Assembly: GCF_003353175.1 (NCBI RefSeq)
Contig: NZ_QHKS01000015.1
Location: 122,438 to 186,437 of the forward strand
Length of the DNA: 64,000 nucleotides
Reading direction: 5' to 3'
Origin: Paraburkholderia lacunae
Lineage (GTDB): Bacteria; Pseudomonadota; Gammaproteobacteria; Burkholderiales; Burkholderiaceae
The position numbers and the translations under genes are program-made. A model generated the notes under the pieces. The model ran no database searches. It was not told the origin of the DNA and saw nothing but the letters and a program-made list of their open reading frames with translations. Of the stretch, positions 33,800 through 41,701 are shown piece by piece. Positions within the stretch are counted from its first letter, which is position 1; every line of letters begins with the position of its first letter.

Positions 33800-34327
33800 A
33801 TGTCCACCAATAAACTGTCGCGCATTCTCGCCGTCGCCGCTACTGCTCTCGCCATCGGCGCGGGCGCCGCCTATGCCGTGCAACCTGCCGATCACGGCGA
33901 ACACGGCGGCTGGCATGGCCACTTCATGAAGGAACTGACCCAGCTGCATAACCAGTTGAACCTCAACGCGGATCAGGAAAAGCAGTGGCAAGCCGCGCTC
34001 GACACCATGAAGCAGAACCACGAAGCGCAGCGCGCCAACCACGAGCAGATCAAGAACCAGTTCAAGGCCGCGCAGCAGCAGCCGATTCTGGACCTGAACG
34101 CGATGGCCGCGGCGCATCAGCAAGTCGAGCAGAAGGACGCACAACTGCGTCAGCAAACTTCTGACGCATGGCTCAAGTTCTATAACGGCCTGAACGACCA
34201 GCAGAAGACCACCGTCAGCACGGCGCTGAAACAGCGCTTCGCCAAGATGGAAGCACGTCACGAAAAGATGCGCGAGCGCTGGGAGAATCGAAAGGACGCC
34301 GCGTCCGCGCCGGCTGCCAATCAGTAA
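33800..34327 (+). CDS. Spy/CpxP-like periplasmic LTxxQ protein
   Basis: A 175-residue periplasmic protein with signal peptide (ILAVAATALAIGAGAAYA, cleavage near residue 26), followed by an all-helical, Gln/His/Lys-rich domain. It carries the LTxxQ-like motifs of the Spy/CpxP family (LNADQEKQWQAALD near 56 and LNDQQKTTVSTAL near 134). Spy is an ATP-independent chaperone and CpxP also damps the Cpx kinase. The His-rich start (DHGEHGGWHGH) could bind metal. The start at 33800 has AAGGAG upstream. It is divergent from an EnvZ/OmpR-type pair, suggesting control by that pair, and is followed by a strong terminator. Confidence 0.88.
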   Translation: MSTNKLSRILAVAATALAIGAGAAYAVQPADHGEHGGWHGHFMKELTQLHNQLNLNADQEKQWQAALDTMKQNHEAQRANHEQIKNQFKAAQQQPILDLNAMAAAHQQVEQKDAQLRQQTSDAWLKFYNGLNDQQKTTVSTALKQRFAKMEARHEKMRERWENRKDAASAPAANQ

Positions 34328-34375
34328 GCGGCACGCGCTGCGGACAGCCGCTTCGGCCGGCCGCCGCGTGAATGC

Positions 34376-34409
34376 AAAAACGCCACGGAAAGTTTTCCGT
34401 GGCGTTTTT
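34376..34409. terminator. Terminator after the Spy-like gene
   Basis: The 10-bp stem CGCCACGGAA / TTCCGTGGCG with a 4-5-nt loop has A5 before and T5 after. It is strong for the rightward Spy-like gene and could also act leftward on the pirin transcript, which ends at 34546. Confidence 0.92.
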
Positions 34410-34545
34410 GTCTGAGCGCGCGGCGTGCAAGCCGATACGCCAGTCGCGTCGTCAACCATCGGCCATGGGCGCTCAGCCGCCTCACCCGTTCAACCGCGCA
34501 TCCACTCGCGCGCTCTTCGGGTTAGCCGCTCAGCCGCTCGACCGC

Positions 34546-35256
34546 CTAGCCGTTCAGCGGACCCAGGTCGAACAGCAGCACTTCGGCGTTATCACCCTTT
34601 TCGAGCGTCACCTTGTCGGTGTCGGCGAGCTTCGCCGCGTCGCCGGCATCGAGTGCTTCGCCGTTCACGGTAAGTGCGCCCCTTGCCACATGCACGTAAG
34701 CAAGACGACCATTCGGCAAGGCAAACTCAGCCTGCTCCGTACCATCGATCAGCGCCGCGTAGATCGACGCATCCGCGTGAATCGTCACTGAACCGTCGCG
34801 GCCGTCGGGCGAAGCGACCACGCGCAGACGGCCGCGCTTGTCGGCATCGTCGAAGCGTTTTTCTTCGTAGCCGGGCTGCTCGCCCGCGCGTTGCGGGATC
34901 ACCCAGATCTGCAGCAGGTGCAACGGTTCGTCCGGCGATGCATTGAACTCGCTGTGCATCACGCCCGTGCCGGCGCTCATCCGCTGCACGTCGCCGTGAC
35001 GAATCGTCGAACCATTGCCCATGCTGTCGCGGTGCGAGAGCGCGCCGTCGAGCACGTAGGTGACGATCTCCATGTCGCGATGGCCGTGCGTGCCGAAGCC
35101 CTGGCCGCCGGCGATGCGATCCTCGTTGATGACCCGCAGCGGTCCGAAATGCACGTGTTGCGGATCGCGGTAGTCCGCAAACGAGAAGCTGTGATACGAG
35201 TCGAGCCAGCCGTGATTGGCATGGCCACGCTCGTCGGAGCGTCGAATCTCGATCAT
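34546..35256 (-). CDS. Pirin family protein (YhhW-like bicupin)
   Basis: A 236-residue bicupin. The N-terminal cupin has the metal-binding motif around THGHRDMEIVTYVLDG (His-x-His and Glu), RHGDVQRMSAGTGVMHSEFN and a conserved RADERGHANHGWLDSYHSFSF-type start, here IRRSDERGHANHGWL. The C-terminal cupin (VHVARGALTVNG) is degenerate. YhhW/pirin proteins bind a divalent metal; some cleave quercetin in vitro but the natural substrate is unknown. AGGAG precedes the ATG at 35256; the frame continues upstream without a better start. Monocistronic. Confidence 0.92.
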   Translation of the reverse strand: MIEIRRSDERGHANHGWLDSYHSFSFADYRDPQHVHFGPLRVINEDRIAGGQGFGTHGHRDMEIVTYVLDGALSHRDSMGNGSTIRHGDVQRMSAGTGVMHSEFNASPDEPLHLLQIWVIPQRAGEQPGYEEKRFDDADKRGRLRVVASPDGRDGSVTIHADASIYAALIDGTEQAEFALPNGRLAYVHVARGALTVNGEALDAGDAAKLADTDKVTLEKGDNAEVLLFDLGPLNG

Positions 35257-35944
35257 GGGGTACTCCTGGTCGGTAAATAACGATGGCGAGAATGTATGGG
35301 CACGACGCGCGCCAGACAATCCGCGTGGGTGCACCGGATCGTTCCACAAATCCACGCAATCGGGCGCGGGTGTGGCGCACGGCCTGACCGGCTTCTGACC
35401 TGCCCGCCCGCGGGCGGCCTGATTCCGGCGGGCGGACTCCCCGTCGGCCGCCCCCCCGGATTGCCGCCCCCCCCCCGGATTGCCGGCCCTAGGATGACCG
35501 GCACAGGACACGAAAGCCGGCCCATTGTCAGCCACGGCGAATTATCGTGGACCAGGCCACGCACAACGGCGTCGCGCATGCACAACGCATTTGCGCCAGT
35601 TGCCCGCCGCCCTGCGGGTTCCACACTGGCGCGCTGCCCCTGTTCGGGTAAAATACCGCCCTTTTCGAGATAAGGTCGGCGCGCGGGCTTGCCGGCGGGC
35701 CCGGCATACGGGCGCATGCCCGGGCATGCGGGGGCGCGAAGAGACAGCCGTGGATAGCGGGAGACAACTGCGCGAGAACCACCGCGGGACTCAGCCCTCA
35801 CGCACCGGCCGCTCGATGCGCCGCTCCGGCGCGGCATCCACACGCGGCGCAACAATTTTGACCGCCTAGAATAGCGACGGCTGGCCACCAGCCGGCGGTC
35901 GTCGAGATCGAGCCACAAGACGATCAGTTTGATCCAGGAGAAAC
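35257..35944. other. Long intergenic region, pirin / amino acid ABC importer
   Basis: 688 bp with no credible gene. Notable content is a direct duplication of CCCCCCGGATTGCCG around 35450-35485, within a very G+C-rich, cytosine-tract area, and the run TGAGGGCGGTA-like sequence around 35650 where the region becomes less G+C-rich. The importer promoter should lie in the last ~150 bp. Frames that cross this region on the minus strand are Arg/Pro/Gly-rich and look like artefacts. Confidence 0.5.
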
Positions 35945-36721
35945 ATGAAGAAGTTCGCACTGTGCGTGGCGCTCGCCGTCATGACCACGGGCGCCATGGC
36001 GAAAGAATGGAAAACCGTGCGCATCGGGGTGGACGCCAGCTACCCGCCGTTCGAATCGAAGGCGGCCAGCGGACAAGTCGTCGGTTTCGACGTGGATCTG
36101 ACCCGCGCGCTGTGCGCGAAAATGAACGTCAAGTGCGTGTGGGTCGAGCAGGACCTCGACGGCATCATCCCGGCGTTGAAGGCCAGGAAATACGACGCGA
36201 TCGTGTCGTCGCTGACCATCACGGACAAGCGCCGCGAGCAGATCGACTTCTCCGACAAGCTGTTCGACGCGCCGGCCCGGATGATCGCCAAGGCCGGCTC
36301 GCCGCTCCTGCCGATGGCTGAATCGCTGAAGGGCAAACACGTCGGCGTCGAGCAGGGGTCGACCCAGGAAGCCTACGCAAAGGCCTACTGGGAGCCCAAG
36401 GGCGTGACCGTAGTGCCCTACCAGAATCAGGATCAGGTGTACGCCGACCTCGCATCGGGGCGTCTCGACGCCGCCCTGCAAGACGAAGTGCAAGCCGACG
36501 CCGGCTTTCTGAAGACCCCGCGCGGCAAAGGCTTCGCCTGGGCCGGCCTGGAAGTGAAGGACTCGAAGACGATCGGTGAAGGCACGGCAATCGGCCTGCG
36601 CAAGGACGACGCCGAGCTGAAAGCGATGTTCAATCAGGCGTTGGCACAGGTTCACCAGGACGGAACGTTCAGGAAGCTCGCGAAGCAGTACTTCGACTTC
36701 GACATCTATCCGGGACGTTGA
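35945..36721 (+). CDS. Periplasmic basic amino acid (His/Lys/Arg/Orn) binding protein
   Basis: A 258-residue solute-binding protein of family 3. The signal peptide MKKFALCVALAVMTTGAMA is cleaved near residue 19. The mature part has VRIGVDASYPPFESK, GFDVDLTRALCAKMNVKCVWV, the hinge DGIIPALKARKYDAIVSSLTIT and KGKHVGVEQGSTQEAY, all as in HisJ/ArgT. Acidic and aromatic pocket residues fit a cationic amino acid. GGAGAAAC precedes the ATG. It is separated by 294 bp from the permease genes, although the order binding protein, two permeases, ATPase is that of the his/art transporters. Confidence 0.92.
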   Translation: MKKFALCVALAVMTTGAMAKEWKTVRIGVDASYPPFESKAASGQVVGFDVDLTRALCAKMNVKCVWVEQDLDGIIPALKARKYDAIVSSLTITDKRREQIDFSDKLFDAPARMIAKAGSPLLPMAESLKGKHVGVEQGSTQEAYAKAYWEPKGVTVVPYQNQDQVYADLASGRLDAALQDEVQADAGFLKTPRGKGFAWAGLEVKDSKTIGEGTAIGLRKDDAELKAMFNQALAQVHQDGTFRKLAKQYFDFDIYPGR

Positions 36722-36899
36722 CCCAGTCACCGAGCAGTCGATCCGCAATACGCAACACGCAGTACCCACGAAACTCGGGGCTCGCCCGCATGGGCTTTCC
36801 CCCGGCTTCGTAATACAGTCGGCAAGACTCGAAGGGGAGTCGAACCGGGAGTTGAAACGCGCGCTGCAAAGCCGGCAACGGCCGTGCAGTCATGATTTG

Positions 36900-36918
36900 C
36901 ACAGCGGTGCGCTGTGCG
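36900..36918 (+). other. Hairpin in the gap between binding protein and permease genes
   Basis: A perfect 7-bp stem, GCACAGC-GGTGC-GCTGTGC, lies 98 bp before the first permease gene. No U-tract follows. In such operons an intergenic hairpin often stabilises the upstream message so that the binding protein is made in excess; that role is inferred. Confidence 0.4.
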
Positions 36919-37015
36919 CCGCAGGTAACAGCGGGCTCAGGCTCGCGGCACAACGCGGCGCATAGCTGGCCGCGTCTTTCGCGGTGCGTCGCAAACGCAT
37001 CGTCAAGGACCCCAT

Positions 37016-37705
37016 ATGTTCCTTCAAGGCTACGGCCCGCTGCTTCTCAACGGCACCTGGCAAACCGTCAAACTGGCGGTGTTGTCATTGGCGTTCGCTT
37101 TCGTGCTGGGCCTGCTCGGCGCGGCGGCGAAACTGTCGAAGAGCCGCTTTTCCAATGGTGTCGGCACCGTCTACACGACGCTGATTCGCGGCGTGCCCGA
37201 TCTGGTGCTGATGCTGCTGCTCTTCTACAGCATCCAGATCTGGCTGAACAACCTCACCGACATGCTCGGCTGGGACCAGATCGACATCGACCCGTTCGTG
37301 GCCGGCGTCGCGGTGCTCGGCTTCATCTACGGCGCGTACTTCACCGAGACCTTCCGCGGCGCGTTTCTCGCGGTGCCGCGCGGCCAGCTCGAAGCTGGCG
37401 CGGCCTACGGCATGACCGGCTGGCAGGTGTTCTCGCGGGTCATGTTCCCGCAGATGATGCGCTTCGCGCTGCCGGGCATCGGCAATAACTGGCAGGTGAT
37501 GGTGAAGGCCACTGCGCTGGTGTCGATCATCGGTCTCGCCGACGTCGTCAAGGCCTCGCAGGATGCCGGCAAAGGCACGCTGCGCTTCTTCTTCTTCACC
37601 CTGTTCGCGGGGGCGATCTATCTCGTCATCACCACAGTGTCCAACTTCGTGCTGATGTACCTCGAAAAGCGTTACTCGACCGGCGTGCGAAAGGCGGATC
37701 TATGA
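37016..37705 (+). CDS. hisQ: Amino acid ABC transporter permease (HisQ type)
   Basis: A 229-residue membrane protein with about five helices (KLAVLSLAFAFVLGLLGAA, VLMLLLFYSIQIWL, VLGFIYGAYFTETFRGAFL and others). The EAA loop is present as QLEAGAAYGMTGWQVFSRVMFPQMMRFALPG. The N-terminus (MFLQGYGPLLLNGTWQTVKL) is characteristic of HisQ/ArtQ. AAGGA lies before the ATG. Its stop overlaps the start of the next permease by ATGA, so the two are made in equal amounts and form a heterodimer. Confidence 0.93.
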   Translation: MFLQGYGPLLLNGTWQTVKLAVLSLAFAFVLGLLGAAAKLSKSRFSNGVGTVYTTLIRGVPDLVLMLLLFYSIQIWLNNLTDMLGWDQIDIDPFVAGVAVLGFIYGAYFTETFRGAFLAVPRGQLEAGAAYGMTGWQVFSRVMFPQMMRFALPGIGNNWQVMVKATALVSIIGLADVVKASQDAGKGTLRFFFFTLFAGAIYLVITTVSNFVLMYLEKRYSTGVRKADL

Positions 37706-38415
37706 TCGAGATCATCCAGGAATATTGGCGCAACTATCTTTATACCGACGGCTACCGGCTCACCGGCGTCGCGATCACACTATGGCTGCTGGTTGTGTCG
37801 ATCGGGCTCGGTTTCTGCCTGTCGATTCCGCTCGCAGTCGCGCGAGTCTCGAAGAAGAAGTGGCTTGCCAGTCTGGTGTGGCTGTACACATATATATTCC
37901 GCGGCACGCCGCTCTACGTGCAACTGCTGCTCTGCTACACCGGCTTGTATAGCCTCGAGATCATCCGCAATCACGATCTGACCAATGCGTTCTTCCGCGA
38001 CGGCATGCATTGCACGCTGCTCGCGTTCACGCTGAACACCTGCGCGTACACCACCGAAATTTTCGCCGGCGCGATCAAGGCGACGCCATACGGTGAAATC
38101 GAAGCGGCTCGTGCGTACGGCATGTCGTCGTTCACGCTGTATCGCCGTGTGATTCTGCCGTCGGCATTGCGCCGCGCGCTGCCGTACTACAGCAACGAAG
38201 TGATCCTGATGCTGCACGCCACCACCGTCGCGTTCACCGCGACCGTACCGGACATCCTCAAGATCGCCCGCGACGTGAACTCGGCCACGTACCAGTCGTT
38301 CAATGCGTTCGGCCTCGCCGCCCTGCTCTATCTGTTGATTTCTTTCGCGCTCGTGTGGCTGTTCCGCCGCGCCGAGCGCCGCTGGCTCGCTTACCTGCGG
38401 CCGCAAGGCAAGTAA
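37702..38415 (+). CDS. hisM: Amino acid ABC transporter permease (HisM type)
   Basis: A 237-residue partner permease with helices at IALTLWLLVVSIGLGFCLSI-type positions and the EAA loop EIEAARAYGMSSFTLYRRVILPSALRRALPYYSNEV. The start MIEIIQEYWRNYLYTDGYRLTG and the IFRGTPLYVQLLLCYTGLY segment are those of HisM/ArtM. It pairs with HisQ (4-bp overlap) and precedes the ATPase by 41 bp. Confidence 0.93.
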   Translation: MIEIIQEYWRNYLYTDGYRLTGVAITLWLLVVSIGLGFCLSIPLAVARVSKKKWLASLVWLYTYIFRGTPLYVQLLLCYTGLYSLEIIRNHDLTNAFFRDGMHCTLLAFTLNTCAYTTEIFAGAIKATPYGEIEAARAYGMSSFTLYRRVILPSALRRALPYYSNEVILMLHATTVAFTATVPDILKIARDVNSATYQSFNAFGLAALLYLLISFALVWLFRRAERRWLAYLRPQGK

Positions 38416-38456
38416 CCCAGGGCACCGCGCCCCAAGCAAGCCCGCCAAGGATCCTG

Positions 38457-39236
38457 ATGAACACCAAGAAGCAAAAGCTCTTCGTCGACGAACTTCACAA
38501 ACAGTACGGCGACAACGAAGTCCTCAAGGGCGTATCGCTGAAGGCCAACGCCGGCGACGTGATCAGCGTGATCGGCTCGTCCGGTTCAGGCAAGAGCACG
38601 ATGCTTCGCTGCATCAACTTCCTCGAGCAGCCGAACTCGGGGCGCATCTTCGTCGACGGCGAAGAAGTCCGCACGCAGATCGGCAAGGCCGGTGCGCTGC
38701 GCGTGTCCGATCCGAAGCAGTTGCAGCGCGTGCGTACCAAGTTGTCGATGGTGTTCCAGCACTTCAACCTGTGGGCGCATATGAACGTGCTCGAGAACAT
38801 CATCGAGGCGCCGATCAATGTGCTGGGTCTGAAGCGCAAGGAAGCCGAAGAGCGCGCGCGCCAGTATCTGGAGAAAGTGGGCCTGGCTCCGCGCCTGGAG
38901 AAACAGTATCCGTCGCATCTTTCGGGCGGCCAGCAGCAGCGCGTGGCGATTGCGCGGGCCTTGGCCATGCATCCGGACGTGATGCTGTTCGACGAGCCCA
39001 CTTCCGCACTCGACCCCGAACTGGTCGGCGAAGTGCTCAAGGTGATGCAGACGCTCGCCGAAGAAGGCCGGACGATGATCGTCGTCACCCACGAGATGGC
39101 GTTCGCGCGCAACGTGTCGAATCACGTGATGTTCCTGCATCAGGGCCGCGTCGAGGAAGAAGGCCATCCCGACGAAGTCTTCAGGAACACGAAGAGCGAG
39201 CGGCTCAAACAGTTTCTTTCCGGCAGCCTCAAATAG
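38457..39236 (+). CDS. hisP: Amino acid ABC transporter ATPase (HisP type)
   Basis: A 259-residue ATPase with Walker A GSSGSGKST at 40-48, the Q-loop MVFQHFNLWAHM, signature LSGGQQQRVAIARA, Walker B VMLFDEPTSALDPE and the switch His in VTHEMAFAR. The HisP-specific insertion after the first strand (RTQIGKAGALRVSDPKQLQR region) is present, favouring His/Lys/Arg/Orn transport. The start at 38457 follows AAGGATCCTG. The longer frame to 38355 overlaps hisM. A terminator follows at 39285. Confidence 0.95.
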   Translation: MNTKKQKLFVDELHKQYGDNEVLKGVSLKANAGDVISVIGSSGSGKSTMLRCINFLEQPNSGRIFVDGEEVRTQIGKAGALRVSDPKQLQRVRTKLSMVFQHFNLWAHMNVLENIIEAPINVLGLKRKEAEERARQYLEKVGLAPRLEKQYPSHLSGGQQQRVAIARALAMHPDVMLFDEPTSALDPELVGEVLKVMQTLAEEGRTMIVVTHEMAFARNVSNHVMFLHQGRVEEEGHPDEVFRNTKSERLKQFLSGSLK

Positions 39237-39284
39237 AGGCGCTTGTACGGCCCGCTATCTGGGCTGTAGTCGAAGTAGAATTAC

Positions 39285-39308
39285 AAGGCGCTTACAAGCG
39301 CCTTTTTT
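39285..39308 (+). terminator. Terminator after hisP
   Basis: The stem AAGGCGCT-TAC-AAGCGCCTT is followed by a run of T residues. It lies ~50 bp after the hisP stop and is a strong intrinsic terminator. Confidence 0.93.
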
Positions 39309-39828
39309 GTTTCGCTCACCTGTGCATTCCGGCCTTTTGCGCCGCGAAAATGGCTGCCGGCACGCCCGGATTCCCGCCGCGCCCGCCTTACTCCGCTGCA
39401 TTTGAAGCGTCAATAGTGGCAATCCTTAACGCTGCTCGCTCCGAACCGTGATTCCCTTGTCGTATAAGGGTTTCCGGCCGTTTTTCGGACGTGGCGGCAG
39501 TTCCCCGCGCACATTCGTATTGCAATTTGGAGACACCTGCCGAGACAGGTACTAATTTCTTCTCCCAGACAAGGGTATTTTTGATAAATTAGTAACCAAA
39601 GTAGCAAAACAAAGTTCATTAAAAGTAGTTTCACTTCAAAACACAGAGGAGAACCGGTCGGCGAGGGATCGGCATGACGCTCAGCATAGCCGCCAAGGCT
39701 ACTCGTCACGGCAGGAGACCCGATCCACCCGCTAATCTCCCTGGTACCGATTTCTGTTCGGCGCTGCAAGCGTCCGAACACCATTCGCAGTACTGGGTTT
39801 CACTTTTTGACAGGGTATGGAGGAGAAG
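39309..39828. other. Promoter region of the porin gene
   Basis: About 520 bp with no gene. The stretch 39520-39650 is much more A+T-rich than the surroundings (e.g. TTTTTGATAAATTAGTAACC), as expected for an activator-controlled porin promoter with OmpR-type sites, and a long untranslated leader of up to ~180 nt would follow. I could not assign definite -10/-35 boxes. Minus-strand frames here are not gene-like. Confidence 0.55.
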
Positions 39829-40953
39829 ATGAAGAAAGCTTTGCTCGCCGCGGCGCTGATGACAGCTGGTGTAGTTGCGCACGCCCAAAGCAGCGTAACG
39901 CTGTACGGCCGCCTTGACGCTGGCCTGGAATACATCAGTGGCCTTCCGAACGCTAATTACACGGGTTCCACGTCGCGCTTCCGCGCTGAAAGCGGTGACT
40001 GGGGCACGAGCCTGTGGGGCATGAAGGGTGTCGAAGACATCGGTGGCGGCAACAAGGTCCTGTTCCAGTTGGAAGGCTCGTTCAACACCATGAACGGTCA
40101 AGGTCCTGGCGGCGGCGGTCTCTTCAATCGCTGGGCAACGGTCGGTATGTCGAACGACGCGTACGGTACGCTGACGATGGGCCGCATGCTCTTCATCTCG
40201 AACGGCGTGTGGGACTTCGACCCGTTTGGTCAATCGAACTGGTCGTCGGCATCGCTGGTGCGTGGCCGCAACTGGCCGCAATCGAGCAACAACATTGCCT
40301 ACCAGTCGCCGAAGTTCTACGGCTTTGACGTGTACGGTCAGTACGCACTGTCGAACGCAACGAGCTGGAACGGTAACGGCACAACGTCGCAAGGCCGCGA
40401 AGCCGGTCTGCAACTCACGTACACCTCGTCGCTGTTCCAGGTGCGCGGTCTGTACGACGAAATCCGCAACAAAAACAACGGCCAGTTCACCGACCCGTTC
40501 AACTTCTCGCGTGAATACACGGCGGGTGTCAACGTGTTCCTCGGTCAGTTCAAGATCCAGGGCGTGTACCAGGCGATCCGCACGTCGGCAGCAGCTAGCG
40601 CAGCGGGCCAGGCGCCGACCTCGCTCGATCACGAATGGGGTGGTGTGACGTGGCAAGCCACGCCGGCTGCCGCGCTGATCGCAGCGGTCTATCACGTGAA
40701 TGCGAACAAGGGCGCGGGTAACGCAACGATCTACACGATCGGCGGTTCGTACAACCTGTCCAAGCGCACGCTGCTGGACATCCAGGTGGCCACCGTGCGC
40801 AACAGCAAGACGGCTAACTTCGGTCTGGACGCGAACAACGCAGGTAATGGCGGCAACATCACCAATTCGGACGGCACGGTCTCGTACAACGAGAACCCGC
40901 TGCCCGGCAAGAGCCAGACCGGCGTGTACGCAGGTATTCAACACTCGTTCTAA
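39829..40953 (+). CDS. Outer-membrane porin (Burkholderia OmpC-like)
   Basis: A 374-residue general porin that forms a trimeric 16-strand beta barrel. The signal peptide MKKALLAAALMTAGVVAHA is cleaved before QSSVTLYGRLDAGLEY. The mature protein has alternating aromatic strands, FNRWATVGMSNDAYGTLTMGR, an eyelet loop 3 with DFDPFGQSNWS, and ends in the BAM-recognised C-terminal Phe (GIQHSF). GGAGGAG lies just before the ATG at 39829. Codon use is strongly biased (highly expressed type), differing from neighbours. The operon is single-gene, with two hairpins downstream. Confidence 0.95.
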   Translation: MKKALLAAALMTAGVVAHAQSSVTLYGRLDAGLEYISGLPNANYTGSTSRFRAESGDWGTSLWGMKGVEDIGGGNKVLFQLEGSFNTMNGQGPGGGGLFNRWATVGMSNDAYGTLTMGRMLFISNGVWDFDPFGQSNWSSASLVRGRNWPQSSNNIAYQSPKFYGFDVYGQYALSNATSWNGNGTTSQGREAGLQLTYTSSLFQVRGLYDEIRNKNNGQFTDPFNFSREYTAGVNVFLGQFKIQGVYQAIRTSAAASAAGQAPTSLDHEWGGVTWQATPAAALIAAVYHVNANKGAGNATIYTIGGSYNLSKRTLLDIQVATVRNSKTANFGLDANNAGNGGNITNSDGTVSYNENPLPGKSQTGVYAGIQHSF

Positions 40954-40964
40954 GCGAACGGTGT

Positions 40965-40989
40965 GCCCCAAGGGGATTTCCTTCGGGGC
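40965..40989 (+). terminator. First hairpin after the porin gene
   Basis: The stem GCCCCAAGG / CCTT(C)GGGGC with a 6-nt loop begins 11 bp after the stop. It has no U-tract, so it may serve as 3'-end protection rather than as the terminator itself. Confidence 0.5.
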
Positions 40990-41044
40990 GTAGTCGCAAG
41001 ATTTTCGAGAGAATCTTTTTCACGCTGCTGCGAGAGGCGCGTAT

Positions 41045-41080
41045 CGGTGCGATGTCCGAAAGGGTATCGCACCGTTTTTT
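41045..41080 (+). terminator. Intrinsic terminator after the porin gene
   Basis: The 9-bp stem CGGTGCGAT / ATCGCACCG is followed by six T residues. It is the likely true end of the porin transcript. Confidence 0.92.
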
Positions 41081-41214
41081 ATTTCTGCGCGCGGTTTTAC
41101 CACTGTGTTTTACGGCCTCCGCGCACCGTGGCGGTGCGTGCGATACGTGCGCTGCACCCGTTGCAATGCCGGCGGCGCTTTATACCGGCGTTTTAATGCT
41201 GCAGGCCGCGCCGC

Positions 41215-41553
41215 TCAAACCGCCGCTTCGTTTTCCTCGCCCGTGCGGATACGGATCACGCGCTCGACGTCCGCGACGAAAATCTTGCCGTCGCCGATCT
41301 TGCCGGTGCGCGCTGCGCCGATGATCGCGTCGATCACCTGATCGCACTGATTATCGGCGACCACCACTTCGATCTTCACCTTCGGCAGAAAGTCGACCAC
41401 ATACTCTGCACCACGATAGAGCTCGGTGTGGCCTTTTTGCCGGCCGAAGCCTTTGACTTCGGTAACGGTCAGCCCGGTGAGGCCGACTTCCGCGAGCGCC
41501 TCGCGCACTTCGTCGAGTTTGAACGGTTTGATGACTGCAGTGATGCGCTTCAT
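41215..41553 (-). CDS. glnB: Nitrogen regulatory protein PII
   Basis: A 112-residue trimeric sensor of 2-oxoglutarate, ATP/ADP and glutamine status. The T-loop has the uridylylation Tyr51 (YRGAEYVVDFLPK). The PII signatures TEVKGFGRQKGH and TGKIGDGKIFV are intact, with RIRTGE near the end. It is placed as GlnB rather than GlnK because amtB is not adjacent; the neighbour is nadE. PII proteins control GlnE, NtrB and, in some proteobacteria, NAD synthetase, which makes the adjacency to nadE notable. There are 148 bp between nadE and glnB, both leftward. Confidence 0.95.
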   Translation of the reverse strand: MKRITAVIKPFKLDEVREALAEVGLTGLTVTEVKGFGRQKGHTELYRGAEYVVDFLPKVKIEVVVADNQCDQVIDAIIGAARTGKIGDGKIFVADVERVIRIRTGEENEAAV

Positions 41554-41701
41554 GGCGAACCTCGTCTCGTGATTGGAAGAGTGGAAGGGAAATGGATGAT
41601 TTTTATTCTACGCCGCGCCGGATGCGTTGCGGCAATCCGGCGCGCGCTTTTGGACACGCTTATGGATGTCCATAAGCGTTCGTTCTAACGCGCGGCCCTG
41701 C

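Noticed and set aside
35253..35960. Minus-strand frame of 235 codons in the pirin-importer gap
   Set aside because: Arg/Pro/Gly-rich with no start signal; it crosses a cytosine-tract duplication and looks like an artefact of base composition.
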